Assembly (NCBI RefSeq): GCF_001999325.1
Contig: NZ_MVAR01000003.1
Coordinates: 61,178 to 125,177 of the forward strand
Source: Thioalkalivibrio versutus
GTDB taxonomy: Bacteria; Pseudomonadota; Gammaproteobacteria; Ectothiorhodospirales; Ectothiorhodospiraceae
DNA: 64,000 nucleotides
Reading direction: 5' to 3'
Below, piece by piece: positions 7,363 to 16,231 of this stretch (position 1 is the stretch's first letter; each line of letters opens with the position of its first letter). Under the pieces are notes generated by a model, which did not search any database, was not told where the DNA came from, and worked only from the letters and a program-made list of their open reading frames with translations. A program made the position numbers and the translations under genes.

Positions 7363-7782
7363 GTGAGCAACCTTTTCAGCCTGTTCAATACCTCCGCCTC
7401 GGCGCTGTCGGCGCAGTCGGTGCGCCTGAACACCGTGGCCTCGAACCTGGCCAACGCGAACACCGCCGCGACCAACCCCGACGAGGCCTATCGCGCCAAG
7501 CAGGTGCTGTTCCAGAGCGTGATGGACCAGGCCAACCCGAACGGTTCGTCGACCTCCGTGCGGGTGGCCGGCGTGACCGAGTCGCAGGCGGCGCCGCATG
7601 CGCATTACGAACCCCATCACCCGCAGGCCAACGAGGAGGGCTACATCTTCCGTCCGGCCATCAGCGTGGTGGAGGAGATGGCCAACATGATGTCCGCCTC
7701 GCGCAACTACGAAGCCAACGTGGAGGTGATGGAGACCTCGCGTCAGCTGCTCCAGCGCACATTGCAGATCGGTCAAGGCTAG
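7363..7782 (+). CDS. flgC: Flagellar basal-body rod protein FlgC
   Basis: 139 aa. The N-terminal signature SVRLNTVASNLANANT is seen near residue 20 and the C-terminal region (EEMANMMSASRNYEANVEVM) is typical of rod/hook axial proteins. FlgC is a proximal rod subunit. The GTG start is used because GGGAG stands about ten bases before it; an ATG three bases upstream of it is out of frame. The gene lies 31 bases after the MITE-like element and 10 bases before flgD. Confidence 0.95.
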   Translation: MSNLFSLFNTSASALSAQSVRLNTVASNLANANTAATNPDEAYRAKQVLFQSVMDQANPNGSSTSVRVAGVTESQAAPHAHYEPHHPQANEEGYIFRPAISVVEEMANMMSASRNYEANVEVMETSRQLLQRTLQIGQG

Positions 7783-7792
7783 GGAGCCATCG

Positions 7793-8467
7793 ATGACACA
7801 GATATCCCCCGAATTGCTGGATCGCCTGGGCCTCTCGCGCCCCGAGCAGAAACAGGACAAGGACATGGACCGCCTGGGCCAGTCCGACTTCCTCAAGCTG
7901 ATGACGACCCAGCTGGAGAATCAGGACCCGATGGAGCCGATGGACAACGGCGACTTCCTGGGCCAGATGGCGCAGTTCTCGACCGTAACCGGCATCGAGG
8001 AGCTGTCCAAGTCGTTCCAGCAGCTGGCGCAGTCGCTGGGGCAGAACCAGACGCTGCAGGCGGCATCCCTGGTAGGCAAGGACGTGCTGGTTCCCGTCGA
8101 ATTCGGCGAGCTGGGTCCGGACGGCCTGATCAAGGGTGCGGTGGACCTGGATCGCTCCACGGAGGAGCTGCAGATCGACGTCTACAGCCCGAACGGCGAG
8201 CGCATCCGCCGCATGAACCTGGGCGCCGCCGGCAGCGGCCTGCAGGAGTTCAGCTGGAACGGCATGCGCGACGACGGGACCTTCGCACCCCCGGGCGTCT
8301 ACGAGTTCAAGGCCACGGCCCGCTCCGGTACCCAGTCCGAGGCCGTGGATACCTTCCTGGATGCCCGCGTGGAGAGCGTCGCGGTGGGTAACGATTCCGG
8401 GCTGGCACTGACCGTGCAAGGCCTGGGCGAGATCAGCTTTTCGGATGTACGGCGGATTGGCGGCTAA
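7793..8467 (+). CDS. flgD: Flagellar hook assembly (hook cap) protein FlgD
   Basis: 224 aa. The N-terminal cap signature DFLKLMTTQLENQDPMEPMD lies near residue 30. A FlgD Ig-like/tudor domain occupies about residues 85-210 (WNGMRDDGTFAPPGVYEFKA). It caps the growing hook and is needed for FlgE polymerisation, then is replaced by FlgK. It is in line with flgC and flgE as part of the rod-hook operon. Its length is typical and no anomalies were seen. Confidence 0.95.
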   Translation: MTQISPELLDRLGLSRPEQKQDKDMDRLGQSDFLKLMTTQLENQDPMEPMDNGDFLGQMAQFSTVTGIEELSKSFQQLAQSLGQNQTLQAASLVGKDVLVPVEFGELGPDGLIKGAVDLDRSTEELQIDVYSPNGERIRRMNLGAAGSGLQEFSWNGMRDDGTFAPPGVYEFKATARSGTQSEAVDTFLDARVESVAVGNDSGLALTVQGLGEISFSDVRRIGG

Positions 8468-8510
8468 CGGCCGGCGCGCGTCGAACGAACCCTAACGGAG
8501 GAAACACCCC

Positions 8511-9761
8511 ATGCCCTTCAATATCGGATTGAGCGGACTGAACGCGGCCCAGGCCGACCTGCAGACCACCGGCAATAACGTCTCGAACTCGGGGACCACC
8601 GGTTTCAAGCGCTCGCGGGCGGAATTCGGTGACGTGTTTGCCCAGAGCTTCGGTGGCATCAGTCAGACGGCGATCGGCTCCGGCACGCGCCTGCAGGCGG
8701 TGACCCAGCAGTTCTCGCAGGGCCGGACCGAGTTCACCGAGAACGGCCTGGACCTGGCCATCAACGGCGAGGGCTTCTTCGTCCTGAACGACCAGGGCAG
8801 CACGGCCTATACCCGCGCCGGGGAGTTCCAGGTCAATCGCGACGGCTTTTTGGTGAACAACCAGGGCCAGCAATTGCAGGGCTATCCACCGCAGGATGCC
8901 AACACCGCCGACCCGAATTTCAATACCGGGCAGCTAGAGGATATCCGCTTGCAGACCGGCGCGGCACCACCCAACGCGACCACCGATATCGAAACATTGG
9001 TGAACCTGCGTTCGGATGCCGAAAATTTGGTGGCTGATAATTTCAGCTTTGATGATCCGGAAAGCTATAACTTCTCTACCTCTCTGACGGTCTACGACTC
9101 TCTCGGCACGGCCCGAGATGCCTCGATCTATTTTGTTAAGACCGACGACCTCGAGTGGGAAACCCATGTCCGTGTGAGTGATGGGTTGGACGGTGCGGGG
9201 GGGGCGCAGTTTTTCGAAAGCGATTCGCATACTCTGCAGTTCAATTCGAATGGTCAATTGGTCGGCGGTGAAGAATTCGACTTCGCGACCGATCGACAAT
9301 TCGAAAACGGTGCGGACGCACTCAACACGACCATTGATTTTTCCGGAACCACGCAGTTCGGTGGGGACTTTGCGGTCAATGACCTGAACCAGAACGGTTT
9401 CGCCTCCGGGCGCCTGACGGGCGTGGATATCGATGACTCCGGGGTGGTTTTTGCCCGCTTCACCAATGGTCAGTCGACGGTACTGGGGCAGGTGGCGATG
9501 GCCAGCTTCACCAATCCGCAGGGCCTGGAGCAGTTGGGCAACAACAACTGGGCCGAGACCTTCGCGGCCGGCGAGCCGGTTTTTGCGGCACCCGGGACCG
9601 GCAACCTGGGAACCATCCAGTCCGGGGCCCTGGAGGCCTCCAACGTGGATATCGCCCAGGAACTGGTGAATTTGATCACCGCGCAGCGCAACTTCCAGGC
9701 GAACGCGCAGACGATCTCCACGGCCGATCAGGTCACCCAGACGATCATCAACATCCGCTAA
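8511..9761 (+). CDS. flgE: Flagellar hook protein FlgE
   Basis: 416 aa. The N-terminal axial motif (GLSGLNAAQADLQTTGNNVS) and the C-terminal coiled-coil end (NVDIAQELVNLITAQRNFQ) flank variable surface domains. It polymerises into the hook. A strong ribosome binding site (GGAGG) precedes the ATG. The central part (about 9000-9400) has clearly lower GC and different codon use (GAT, AAT, TTT rich): bases 9001-9060 have 28 of 60 G+C, against 40 of 60 at 8761-8820. This central segment encodes the outward-facing hook domains and may have a different history from the axial core. Confidence 0.96.
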   Translation: MPFNIGLSGLNAAQADLQTTGNNVSNSGTTGFKRSRAEFGDVFAQSFGGISQTAIGSGTRLQAVTQQFSQGRTEFTENGLDLAINGEGFFVLNDQGSTAYTRAGEFQVNRDGFLVNNQGQQLQGYPPQDANTADPNFNTGQLEDIRLQTGAAPPNATTDIETLVNLRSDAENLVADNFSFDDPESYNFSTSLTVYDSLGTARDASIYFVKTDDLEWETHVRVSDGLDGAGGAQFFESDSHTLQFNSNGQLVGGEEFDFATDRQFENGADALNTTIDFSGTTQFGGDFAVNDLNQNGFASGRLTGVDIDDSGVVFARFTNGQSTVLGQVAMASFTNPQGLEQLGNNNWAETFAAGEPVFAAPGTGNLGTIQSGALEASNVDIAQELVNLITAQRNFQANAQTISTADQVTQTIINIR

Positions 9762-9793
9762 GTCGCGGATGAGACGCTGAAGAGGGCTTGAGC

Positions 9794-10534
9794 ATGGATC
9801 GATTTCTGTACATCGCGATGTCCGGTGCGAAGGAGACGATGCACGCACAGGCCATCAACAACCACAACCTGGCCAACGCCAATACCGACGGCTTTCGCCA
9901 GGCGCTGGCCACGGCAGATACCTTGCCGGTGCGCGGGCCGGGCCATGCCTCGCGCGACTACACCCAGATTGGCAACGATGCGGTGGACTTCAGCAAGGGC
10001 AAGATGCAGAGCACCGGGCGCGATATGGATATCGCCATCGAGGGCGAAGGCTTTATCGCGGTGCAGGGCCCGGACGGGGAGGAAGGCTACACCCGCGCCG
10101 GCTCGCTGCATGTGGATGCCTTTGGGCTGCTGCGCACCGCGCAGGGTCACCAGGTACTGGGGGATGGCGGTCCGATTGCCATCCCGCCGGCGGAGCAGAT
10201 CGAGATCGGCACTGACGGGACCATCAGCGTGCGCCCCCTGGGCGTGGGCCCGGAGGCCCTGGCGGCGGTGGAACGCATCCGCCTGGTCAACCCGGACACC
10301 GACGAGCTCCAGCGCGGGGATGACGGCCTGTTCCGCCTGGCGGAAGGGGGCGAGGCCCCGGCGGATGCCGAGGTGCGTGTGGTCTCCGGGATGCTGGAGG
10401 GCAGCAACGTGAACACCGTGGAGGCGCTCACGCGGATGATCGAGCTGTCCCGCCACTTCGAGATGCAAGTGAAGATGATGGACAGCGCCAACACGCTGGA
10501 ACAAAGCAGCAACCGCTTGCTCGGCCTCGGCTGA
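9794..10534 (+). CDS. flgF: Flagellar basal-body rod protein FlgF
   Basis: 246 aa. The axial N-terminus (FLYIAMSGAKETMHAQAINN) precedes a middle fold shared with FlgG (MDIAIEGEGFIAVQGPDGEE) and a C-terminal EMQVKMMDSANTLEQ helix. FlgF is a proximal rod protein. The ATG is chosen over an in-frame TTG six bases upstream because AGAGGG sits seven bases before it. It lies in the usual place between flgE and flgG. Confidence 0.95.
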   Translation: MDRFLYIAMSGAKETMHAQAINNHNLANANTDGFRQALATADTLPVRGPGHASRDYTQIGNDAVDFSKGKMQSTGRDMDIAIEGEGFIAVQGPDGEEGYTRAGSLHVDAFGLLRTAQGHQVLGDGGPIAIPPAEQIEIGTDGTISVRPLGVGPEALAAVERIRLVNPDTDELQRGDDGLFRLAEGGEAPADAEVRVVSGMLEGSNVNTVEALTRMIELSRHFEMQVKMMDSANTLEQSSNRLLGLG

Positions 10535-10568
10535 TGCGCGGCTTCGAGAGTAACGACAGGAGAGCACC

Positions 10569-11357
10569 ATGAACCAGGCACTGTGGATCGCCAAGACCGG
10601 CCTCGACGCGCAGCACACGCGCATGTCGACGGTCTCGAACAACCTGGCCAACGTGAACACCACCGGCTTCAAGAAGGACCGGGCGGTGTTCGAGGATCTG
10701 ATCTATCAGACCGTGCGCCAGCCAGGCGCCCAGGCCACCCAGGATCAGCAGCTGCCCTCGGGCCTGCAGATCGGTACCGGGGTGCGCGCCGTCTCCACCG
10801 AGAAGATGTTCCAGCAGGGCAACCTGCAGCAGACGGACAATTCGCTGGACATGGCCATCGAGGGCCGCGGGTTCTTCCAGATCCTGCTGCCGGACGGAAA
10901 TGTGGGCTACACCCGGGACGGCAGCTTCCAGTTGAACTCGGATGGCCAGGTCGTGATGTCCAATGGCTACCCGCTTCAGCCGGGTCTGTTCGTGCCGGAG
11001 GACACCCAGTCCCTCTCGATCGGCAAGGACGGCACGGTGACCGCGCAGATCCCGGGGCAGGCCGCCCCGGTGGAGCTGGGCAATATCCAGCTGGCGGACT
11101 TCGTGAACCCGGCCGGTCTGCAGGCGGTAGGTGAGAACCTGTTCCGCGAGTCTGCGGCCTCGGGCGTGGCGCAGCAGTCCCTGCCGGGCCTGAACGGCAC
11201 CGGCACCGTGGTGCAGGGCTCGCTGGAGACCTCGAACGTGAACATTGCCGAGGAGCTGGTGAACATGATCGAGACCCAGCGCGCCTACGAGGTCAACTCC
11301 AAGGCGATCTCCGCGGCCGACCAGTCGCTGCAGTTCGTTAACCAGACGATCGGGTGA
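10569..11357 (+). CDS. flgG: Flagellar distal rod protein FlgG
   Basis: 262 aa, close to the conserved family length. It begins MNQALWIAKTGLDAQHTRMS and ends with the EELVNMIETQRAYEVNSKAI helix. It forms the distal rod that traverses the P and L rings encoded by flgI and flgH next door. AGGAGA precedes the ATG. The sequence is typical, with no insertion. Confidence 0.97.
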   Translation: MNQALWIAKTGLDAQHTRMSTVSNNLANVNTTGFKKDRAVFEDLIYQTVRQPGAQATQDQQLPSGLQIGTGVRAVSTEKMFQQGNLQQTDNSLDMAIEGRGFFQILLPDGNVGYTRDGSFQLNSDGQVVMSNGYPLQPGLFVPEDTQSLSIGKDGTVTAQIPGQAAPVELGNIQLADFVNPAGLQAVGENLFRESAASGVAQQSLPGLNGTGTVVQGSLETSNVNIAEELVNMIETQRAYEVNSKAISAADQSLQFVNQTIG

Positions 11358-11361
11358 TCTG

Positions 11362-12060
11362 ATGACGCGCCTCGGAACCGTTCTCCGCCTGGCCCTGGCC
11401 GTGACCGCCGCATTGTTGCTGTCCGCCTGCGCCGCCACCCAGACGACCAAGCCGGACGACAACCCGGAGTACCAGCCGGTGATGCCGGCGCAGCCGGTCC
11501 CGCAGTCGCAGAACAATGGCGGCATCTACCAGGCCGCCCACTCCCAGGGGCTGTTCGAGGACTACAAGGCGCGCAATGTCGGCGACATCCTGACGGTCAT
11601 CCTGGCGGAGAGCACCAACGCGCAGAAGTCGGCGTCGACCTCCACCGGCAAGGATTCCAACCTGGAGCTGGGCAATCTCTCGGCCTTCGGCCGCGATGCC
11701 ACGTTCAACGGTCGCCCGTTGTTTGGGGCGAGCAACTCGAGTTCGCGGGACTTCGACGGGTCCGGGGACTCCTCGCAGAGCAACCAGCTAGACGGCGAGA
11801 TCACTGTGACCGTCGCCGAGGTCCTGGCGAACGGCAACCTGGTCGTGCAGGGCGAGAAATGGCTGGGCATCAACCAGGGCGAGGAGTACGTGCGCTTCCG
11901 CGGCATCGTGCGCCCAGTGGACGTAACCACCAACAACACCGTGCTCTCCACCCAGGTGGCCAACGCCCGCGTGTACTACGGCGGTTCCGGCGTACTGGCG
12001 GACAGCAACACACCCGGGTGGATCACGCGCTTCTTCAACAGCCCGATCTGGCCCTTCTGA
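11362..12060 (+). CDS. flgH: Flagellar L-ring lipoprotein FlgH
   Basis: 232 aa. A signal peptide ends in the lipobox LLSAC (modified Cys near residue 22). The conserved L-ring region follows (LFEDYKARNVGDILTVILAE, then VQGEKWLGINQGEEYVRFRG) and the C-terminus ends in FNSPIWPF. It is exported to the outer membrane, where the L ring supports the rod. It starts four bases after flgG, which suggests coupling. Confidence 0.96.
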   Translation: MTRLGTVLRLALAVTAALLLSACAATQTTKPDDNPEYQPVMPAQPVPQSQNNGGIYQAAHSQGLFEDYKARNVGDILTVILAESTNAQKSASTSTGKDSNLELGNLSAFGRDATFNGRPLFGASNSSSRDFDGSGDSSQSNQLDGEITVTVAEVLANGNLVVQGEKWLGINQGEEYVRFRGIVRPVDVTTNNTVLSTQVANARVYYGGSGVLADSNTPGWITRFFNSPIWPF

Positions 12061-12087
12061 CCCGGCATGACCGTGGCGAGGTACGAC

Positions 12088-13233
12088 ATGGATTCCACAC
12101 GCACGACACAACGCGCCTCAGGCTTACCGGCTGCGCCGTTCGGCGACTGGCGCCGGCTGGGGCTACTGCTCCTGGCGGCGCTGCTGGTGGCGGGGCTGGG
12201 GAGTGCCGCGGTCTCGGCGCAGACCGCGATGCAGCAGCAGGTGGCCATGCAGGAGCGCAGCTACATGGAGCGGGTCAAGGATGTGGCCAGTGTCTCCGGC
12301 GTGCGGGATAACCAGCTGATCGGTTATGGCCTGGTGGTCGGCCTCGATGGTACGGGGGACCAGACCACCCAGACCCCGTTCACCGTGCAGAGCCTGAACA
12401 ATATGCTGGGCCAGCTGGGGCTGACGCCGGACGCCGGCAACCCGCAGCTGCGCAACGTGTCCGCGGTGATGGTCACGGCTGAACTGCCACCGTTCGCCAA
12501 GGCGGGGCAGCGGATCGACATCACCGTGTCGTCCATGGGCAATGCGACCAGCCTGCGCGGCGGCACGCTGCTGATGACGCCGTTGAAGGGGGCGGATGGC
12601 CAGACCTACAGCATCGCCCAGGGCAATCTGATCGTGGGCGGCTTTGGCGCCGAGGGCACCGATGGCTCGCGCATCACCGTGAACGTGCCCAGCGTCGGCC
12701 GTATTCCCAACGGCGCAACCGTGGAGCGCGAGGTCCCGACCGCGTTCGCCCAGGGCGATCACGTCACCCTGAACCTCAATCGGCCGGATTTCACTACCGC
12801 CAACCGCCTGGTGCAGACGGTGAACGATACCTTCGGCCATGGCGTGGCCCATGCCCTCGACGGCTCGTCCGTGCGGGTGCGGGCGCCGGCGCGCGTGATC
12901 GTCAACTCGCGTACCGGGACCGTGGTGATCGGCTCCAGTGTGCAGGTGACGCCTGCGGCCGTCTCCCACGGCAGCCTGACCGTCACCATCAGCGAGGCAC
13001 CGCAAGTGGTCCAGCCTGCGCCCTTCGGCGAAGGCGAGACGGCTATCCAGCCGGATACCGACATCGCGATCGAGGAGGGCGACAACACCATGTTCCTGTT
13101 CGACCCGGGCACCTCGCTGGACGAGATTGTCCGCGCCGTGAACAACGTGGGCGCGGCCCCGGGCGATCTGGTCGCGATCCTGGAGGCCCTGCGCGAGGCC
13201 GGTGCCCTGCGTGCGGAGCTGGTGGTGATCTGA
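12088..13233 (+). CDS. flgI: Flagellar P-ring protein FlgI
   Basis: 381 aa from the chosen start. A signal sequence ([20 protein letters not shown]) precedes the mature P-ring protein. Typical motifs are [20 protein letters not shown] and [13 protein letters not shown]. It assembles around the rod in the periplasm with the help of FlgA. The second in-frame ATG is preferred because GAGG lies seven bases upstream; an ATG at 12067 lacks such a site and would only lengthen the N-terminus by seven residues. Its TGA overlaps the flgJ ATG. Confidence 0.96.
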   Translation: MDSTRTTQRASGLPAAPFGDWRRLGLLLLAALLVAGLGSAAVSAQTAMQQQVAMQERSYMERVKDVASVSGVRDNQLIGYGLVVGLDGTGDQTTQTPFTVQSLNNMLGQLGLTPDAGNPQLRNVSAVMVTAELPPFAKAGQRIDITVSSMGNATSLRGGTLLMTPLKGADGQTYSIAQGNLIVGGFGAEGTDGSRITVNVPSVGRIPNGATVEREVPTAFAQGDHVTLNLNRPDFTTANRLVQTVNDTFGHGVAHALDGSSVRVRAPARVIVNSRTGTVVIGSSVQVTPAAVSHGSLTVTISEAPQVVQPAPFGEGETAIQPDTDIAIEEGDNTMFLFDPGTSLDEIVRAVNNVGAAPGDLVAILEALREAGALRAELVVI

Positions 13234-14273
13234 TGATTGGCTCGGGCGTCGATACCCAGATGCAGGCCCGCGCGGCCATGGCCTCGGACCCCAGTGGTCT
13301 GCAGGACCTGGCCCGGGGCGCGCGTTCGGGCGATCAGAAGGGTCTGGAGGCCGTGGCTCGCGAGTTCGAGGCCATGCTGATCGGCCAGATGCTCAAGCAG
13401 ATGCGTGAGGCCTCTCTGGGCGACGGCCTGTTCGACAACGACCAGAGCGAGATGTACCTGGAGATGCAGGATCAGGAGTTCGCCAAGGCCATGAGCCAGG
13501 GCGACGGCATCGGCCTCCGTGATGCCCTGATGCGCCAGCTCTCCGCCCAGCAGCCTGTCGATCCCGAGACACTGAATGATCCGGATCGCCAGGCGGCTCT
13601 GGAAATGCCGCGTCGACGCTCGGAGCTGGATACCCTGCGGGCGTTGCAGGGCGGTCCCGAGGCCGAGTTGCAGCCCGTGGGGCCGCAGCGACCCGAGTCT
13701 ACTGGCCCGCAAGCCGCGCGACCGGGTGCGGCACAACCGGCGCCGATTGCCTGGCCGCCGCGGGATGCCGCCGATTTCGTGCAGACCCTGGAACCGCTGG
13801 CACGGGATGCCGCCGCCGAGCTCGGGGTCGAGCCCGGCATCCTGCTGGCGCAGAGCGCGCTGGAGACCGGCTGGGGGCAGCACGTGCCGTCGCGGGCCGA
13901 CGGCCAGCCGAGTTTCAACCTGTTCGGGATCAAGGCCGACAGCCGCTGGGATGGCGATCGCGTCTCCGTGGGGACGCTGGAGTTCCGCGAGGGCGTCGCC
14001 CAGCGCGAACAGGCACGCTTCCGGGCCTATGCCGATCCGTCCGAGTCGTTCTCCGATTACGTCGATTTCATTCGCAACAATCCGCGTTACCACCGGGCCC
14101 TGCAGGCCGGCGATGACGCGCAGTACATCCGCGAGCTGCAGGACGCCGGCTATGCCACCGACCCGGCTTATGCGGACAAGGTCCTGCGGGTGCGCGACCA
14201 GATGGCCGCGCATCGTGACAGTGGATCGACTCAAGTCGCGGCCGATGCGGCCGTTACCCGTACCAAGGGGTAG
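13233..14273 (+). CDS. flgJ: Flagellar rod cap / peptidoglycan hydrolase FlgJ
   Basis: 346 aa. The N-terminal rod-scaffold domain (FEAMLIGQMLKQMREASLGD, about residues 45-110) and a linker precede a C-terminal glucosaminidase-type domain (AELGVEPGILLAQSALETGW, about 190-335). The dual form, found in beta- and gammaproteobacteria, caps the rod and cuts peptidoglycan for its passage. The probable catalytic glutamate is in SALETGWG. It overlaps flgI by one base and is followed by a 20-codon reading frame leading into flgK. Confidence 0.95.
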   Translation: MIGSGVDTQMQARAAMASDPSGLQDLARGARSGDQKGLEAVAREFEAMLIGQMLKQMREASLGDGLFDNDQSEMYLEMQDQEFAKAMSQGDGIGLRDALMRQLSAQQPVDPETLNDPDRQAALEMPRRRSELDTLRALQGGPEAELQPVGPQRPESTGPQAARPGAAQPAPIAWPPRDAADFVQTLEPLARDAAAELGVEPGILLAQSALETGWGQHVPSRADGQPSFNLFGIKADSRWDGDRVSVGTLEFREGVAQREQARFRAYADPSESFSDYVDFIRNNPRYHRALQAGDDAQYIRELQDAGYATDPAYADKVLRVRDQMAAHRDSGSTQVAADAAVTRTKG

Positions 14274-14276
14274 AGC

Positions 14277-14339
14277 ATGAAGCAGAAATGGCCCAGTCCG
14301 ATGATTAAACAGGCGTTGTCGCGGGAGGCACGGGCATGA
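14277..14339 (+). CDS. Possible 20-aa leader ORF coupled to flgK
   Basis: An ATG with AAGGGG shortly upstream opens a frame of 20 codons (MKQKWPSPM to REARA). Its stop overlaps the flgK start as ATGA, a typical coupling arrangement. The peptide has no family I recognise and could be chance. The same bases also hold a possible sigma-28 promoter, which would argue against translation of this frame. Ribosome profiling or comparison with related genomes would decide. Confidence 0.3.
   Translation: MKQKWPSPMIKQALSREARA
14278..14304 (+). promoter_or_regulatory. Possible sigma-28 (FliA) promoter for flgKL
   Basis: TGAA, 15 bases, then TCCGATGA. The consensus is TAAA-N15-GCCGATAA, so the -35 matches 3 of 4 and the -10 matches 6 of 8. 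In enteric bacteria flgKL has its own FliA promoter and FlgK/FlgL are late proteins, which makes the location sensible. Not proven. Confidence 0.4.
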
Positions 14340-16210
14340 GCGCGTCCGGCATCGGCACCTCCGCGCTGCTGGCGTTCCAGCGCGCGATTGGCACGACCAG
14401 CAACAACATCGCGAACTCGGCGACCGAAGGCTACAGCCGCCAGCGCACCGAGCTGTCCAACCTGACGCCGCAGTTCCTGGGGGGCAGCTTCCAGGGCCAG
14501 GGCGTGCAGGTGGACACGATCCGCCGTATCTCCGACGATTTCGTGAATACGCAGCTACGCAACTCGATCTCGGATCAGTCGAATGCCGAGCTGAAGGCCT
14601 CGCTGGCCGGGCGCATCGACGACCTGCTGGGCAGTTCCAGTTCGGGGCTGACACCGGTGCTGCAGGACTTCTTCGACGCCGGCCAGGATCTGGCCAACGA
14701 CCCTACCTCCAGCGCCGCGCGCACGGTCTTCCTGACCGAAGCGGAGTCTCTGGCCGAGCGATTCGCCTCGATCGACCGGCGCATCGAGGAGCAGCGCGAC
14801 ATCATCAACGGCCAGATCCGTACCAACGTCGACGAGATCAACTCGCTGACCGAGGCGGTCGCGGGGCTCAACCGCGAGATCGTGTCCAAGTCCACCCAAG
14901 GCACCCCGAACGATCTGCTGGACCAGCGCGACCGCGTGCTGAACCAGCTGGCGGAGAAAGTGAACGTCCGCATCACCGAGCAGGACGACGGCGCGGTCAA
15001 TGTGTTCGTCGGCAACGGCCAGGCGCTGGTACTGGGCGGTAACAACCGTGAATTGGTCGCCGAGTCGCTCACGGGCGACCCGCGCTCCCCGGACATCGGA
15101 CTGGCCACCAGCGGCGATCCGGTCAACATCTCCCGCTTCATCCAGGGCGGCGAGCTGGGTGCACTGCTGGAGACCCGGACCGGCATCATCGACGAGGCCC
15201 AGAACACCCTGGGCCGCCTCGCGATCAGTATCGGTGAGGAATTCAACCAGCAGAACAATCTCGGGCTGGACCTGGAGGGCAATCTGGGCGCGGATATTTT
15301 CGGGATCAGCGATCCGACCGTGCGTGGGTTCCCGGGAAATGAGTCCGGTGGTGTCCCGGAAGTGGAGATCACGGATGTCCGCGCCATGACAACGTCCGAC
15401 TACCGTCTGCGTAATGTCGGGGGCGAATACGAGTTGACCCGGTTGTCTGATGGCACCTCGGAAACATTCGACAACGGCGTGCTCGAATTCGACGGGATCA
15501 AGGTGAATATCGGGGAAATTACGAATGCCGTGGACGGGGACGAGTGGCTGATCCAGCCGACGCGCAACGGCGCGCGGGATTTGTCTGTGGAGATGACAGA
15601 CCCCTCTAGGATTGCGGCTGCGGCCGCCGTGCGGGCCGACCTCGGCGAGGACAACAAAGGGGATGCCACGATCGCCTCGGTTCGCGCGGTGGACGCCGAC
15701 GCCCTCGACTTGGATTCGGTTACCGTCGAGTTTGATGGGGATGGGTTTGTTGTCGACGGTGATGACGATCCAACCGTTGAGACCGGCCCTGACGGCGTGA
15801 CAACCATTGCGTTCAAAGGCTGGGAGATGGAGATCCGCGGCACGCCAGCGGAAGGGGATACCTTCGTGGTGAGAAGCAATGAGGACCATCCGGGCGATAA
15901 CCGCAACATGCTGGCGATGAACGATCTGTCGGATGAACGGCTGGTGGGCGGTGATCGTACCTTCGGGGATGGCTACAACAGCCTGTTGGCCAATGTCGGC
16001 ACGCGCACCCGCCAGGCGCAGGTCGCGCAGGAATCCGCCGATGCGCAACTGGAGCAGGCGCGCGCCCAGCGCGAGGCGGTGTCCGGCGTCAATCTGGACG
16101 AAGAGGCGGCGGACCTGATCCGCTATCAGCAGGCCTATCAGGCGGCGGCCCAGGTCATCTCGGTCAGCAATTCGCTGTTCGATACACTGCTCGGCGCGGT
16201 CCGCCGCTAG
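14336..16210 (+). CDS. flgK: Flagellar hook-associated protein 1 FlgK
   Basis: 624 aa, in the upper range for FlgK. The N-terminus (SALLAFQRAIGTTSNNIANS) and C-terminus (VNLDEEAADLIRYQQAYQAA) are the conserved junction-forming helices. The middle (about residues 310-530) is a variable exposed domain. FlgK joins hook to filament with FlgL. GGGAGG precedes the ATG. Base composition falls in the variable part (15721-15780 has 31 of 60 G+C), parallel to flgE and flgL. FlgN, encoded at 2.3-2.8 kb, is the expected chaperone. Confidence 0.96.
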   Translation: MSASGIGTSALLAFQRAIGTTSNNIANSATEGYSRQRTELSNLTPQFLGGSFQGQGVQVDTIRRISDDFVNTQLRNSISDQSNAELKASLAGRIDDLLGSSSSGLTPVLQDFFDAGQDLANDPTSSAARTVFLTEAESLAERFASIDRRIEEQRDIINGQIRTNVDEINSLTEAVAGLNREIVSKSTQGTPNDLLDQRDRVLNQLAEKVNVRITEQDDGAVNVFVGNGQALVLGGNNRELVAESLTGDPRSPDIGLATSGDPVNISRFIQGGELGALLETRTGIIDEAQNTLGRLAISIGEEFNQQNNLGLDLEGNLGADIFGISDPTVRGFPGNESGGVPEVEITDVRAMTTSDYRLRNVGGEYELTRLSDGTSETFDNGVLEFDGIKVNIGEITNAVDGDEWLIQPTRNGARDLSVEMTDPSRIAAAAAVRADLGEDNKGDATIASVRAVDADALDLDSVTVEFDGDGFVVDGDDDPTVETGPDGVTTIAFKGWEMEIRGTPAEGDTFVVRSNEDHPGDNRNMLAMNDLSDERLVGGDRTFGDGYNSLLANVGTRTRQAQVAQESADAQLEQARAQREAVSGVNLDEEAADLIRYQQAYQAAAQVISVSNSLFDTLLGAVRR

Positions 16211-16231
16211 CGCCCACCGGGAGACACGAAC

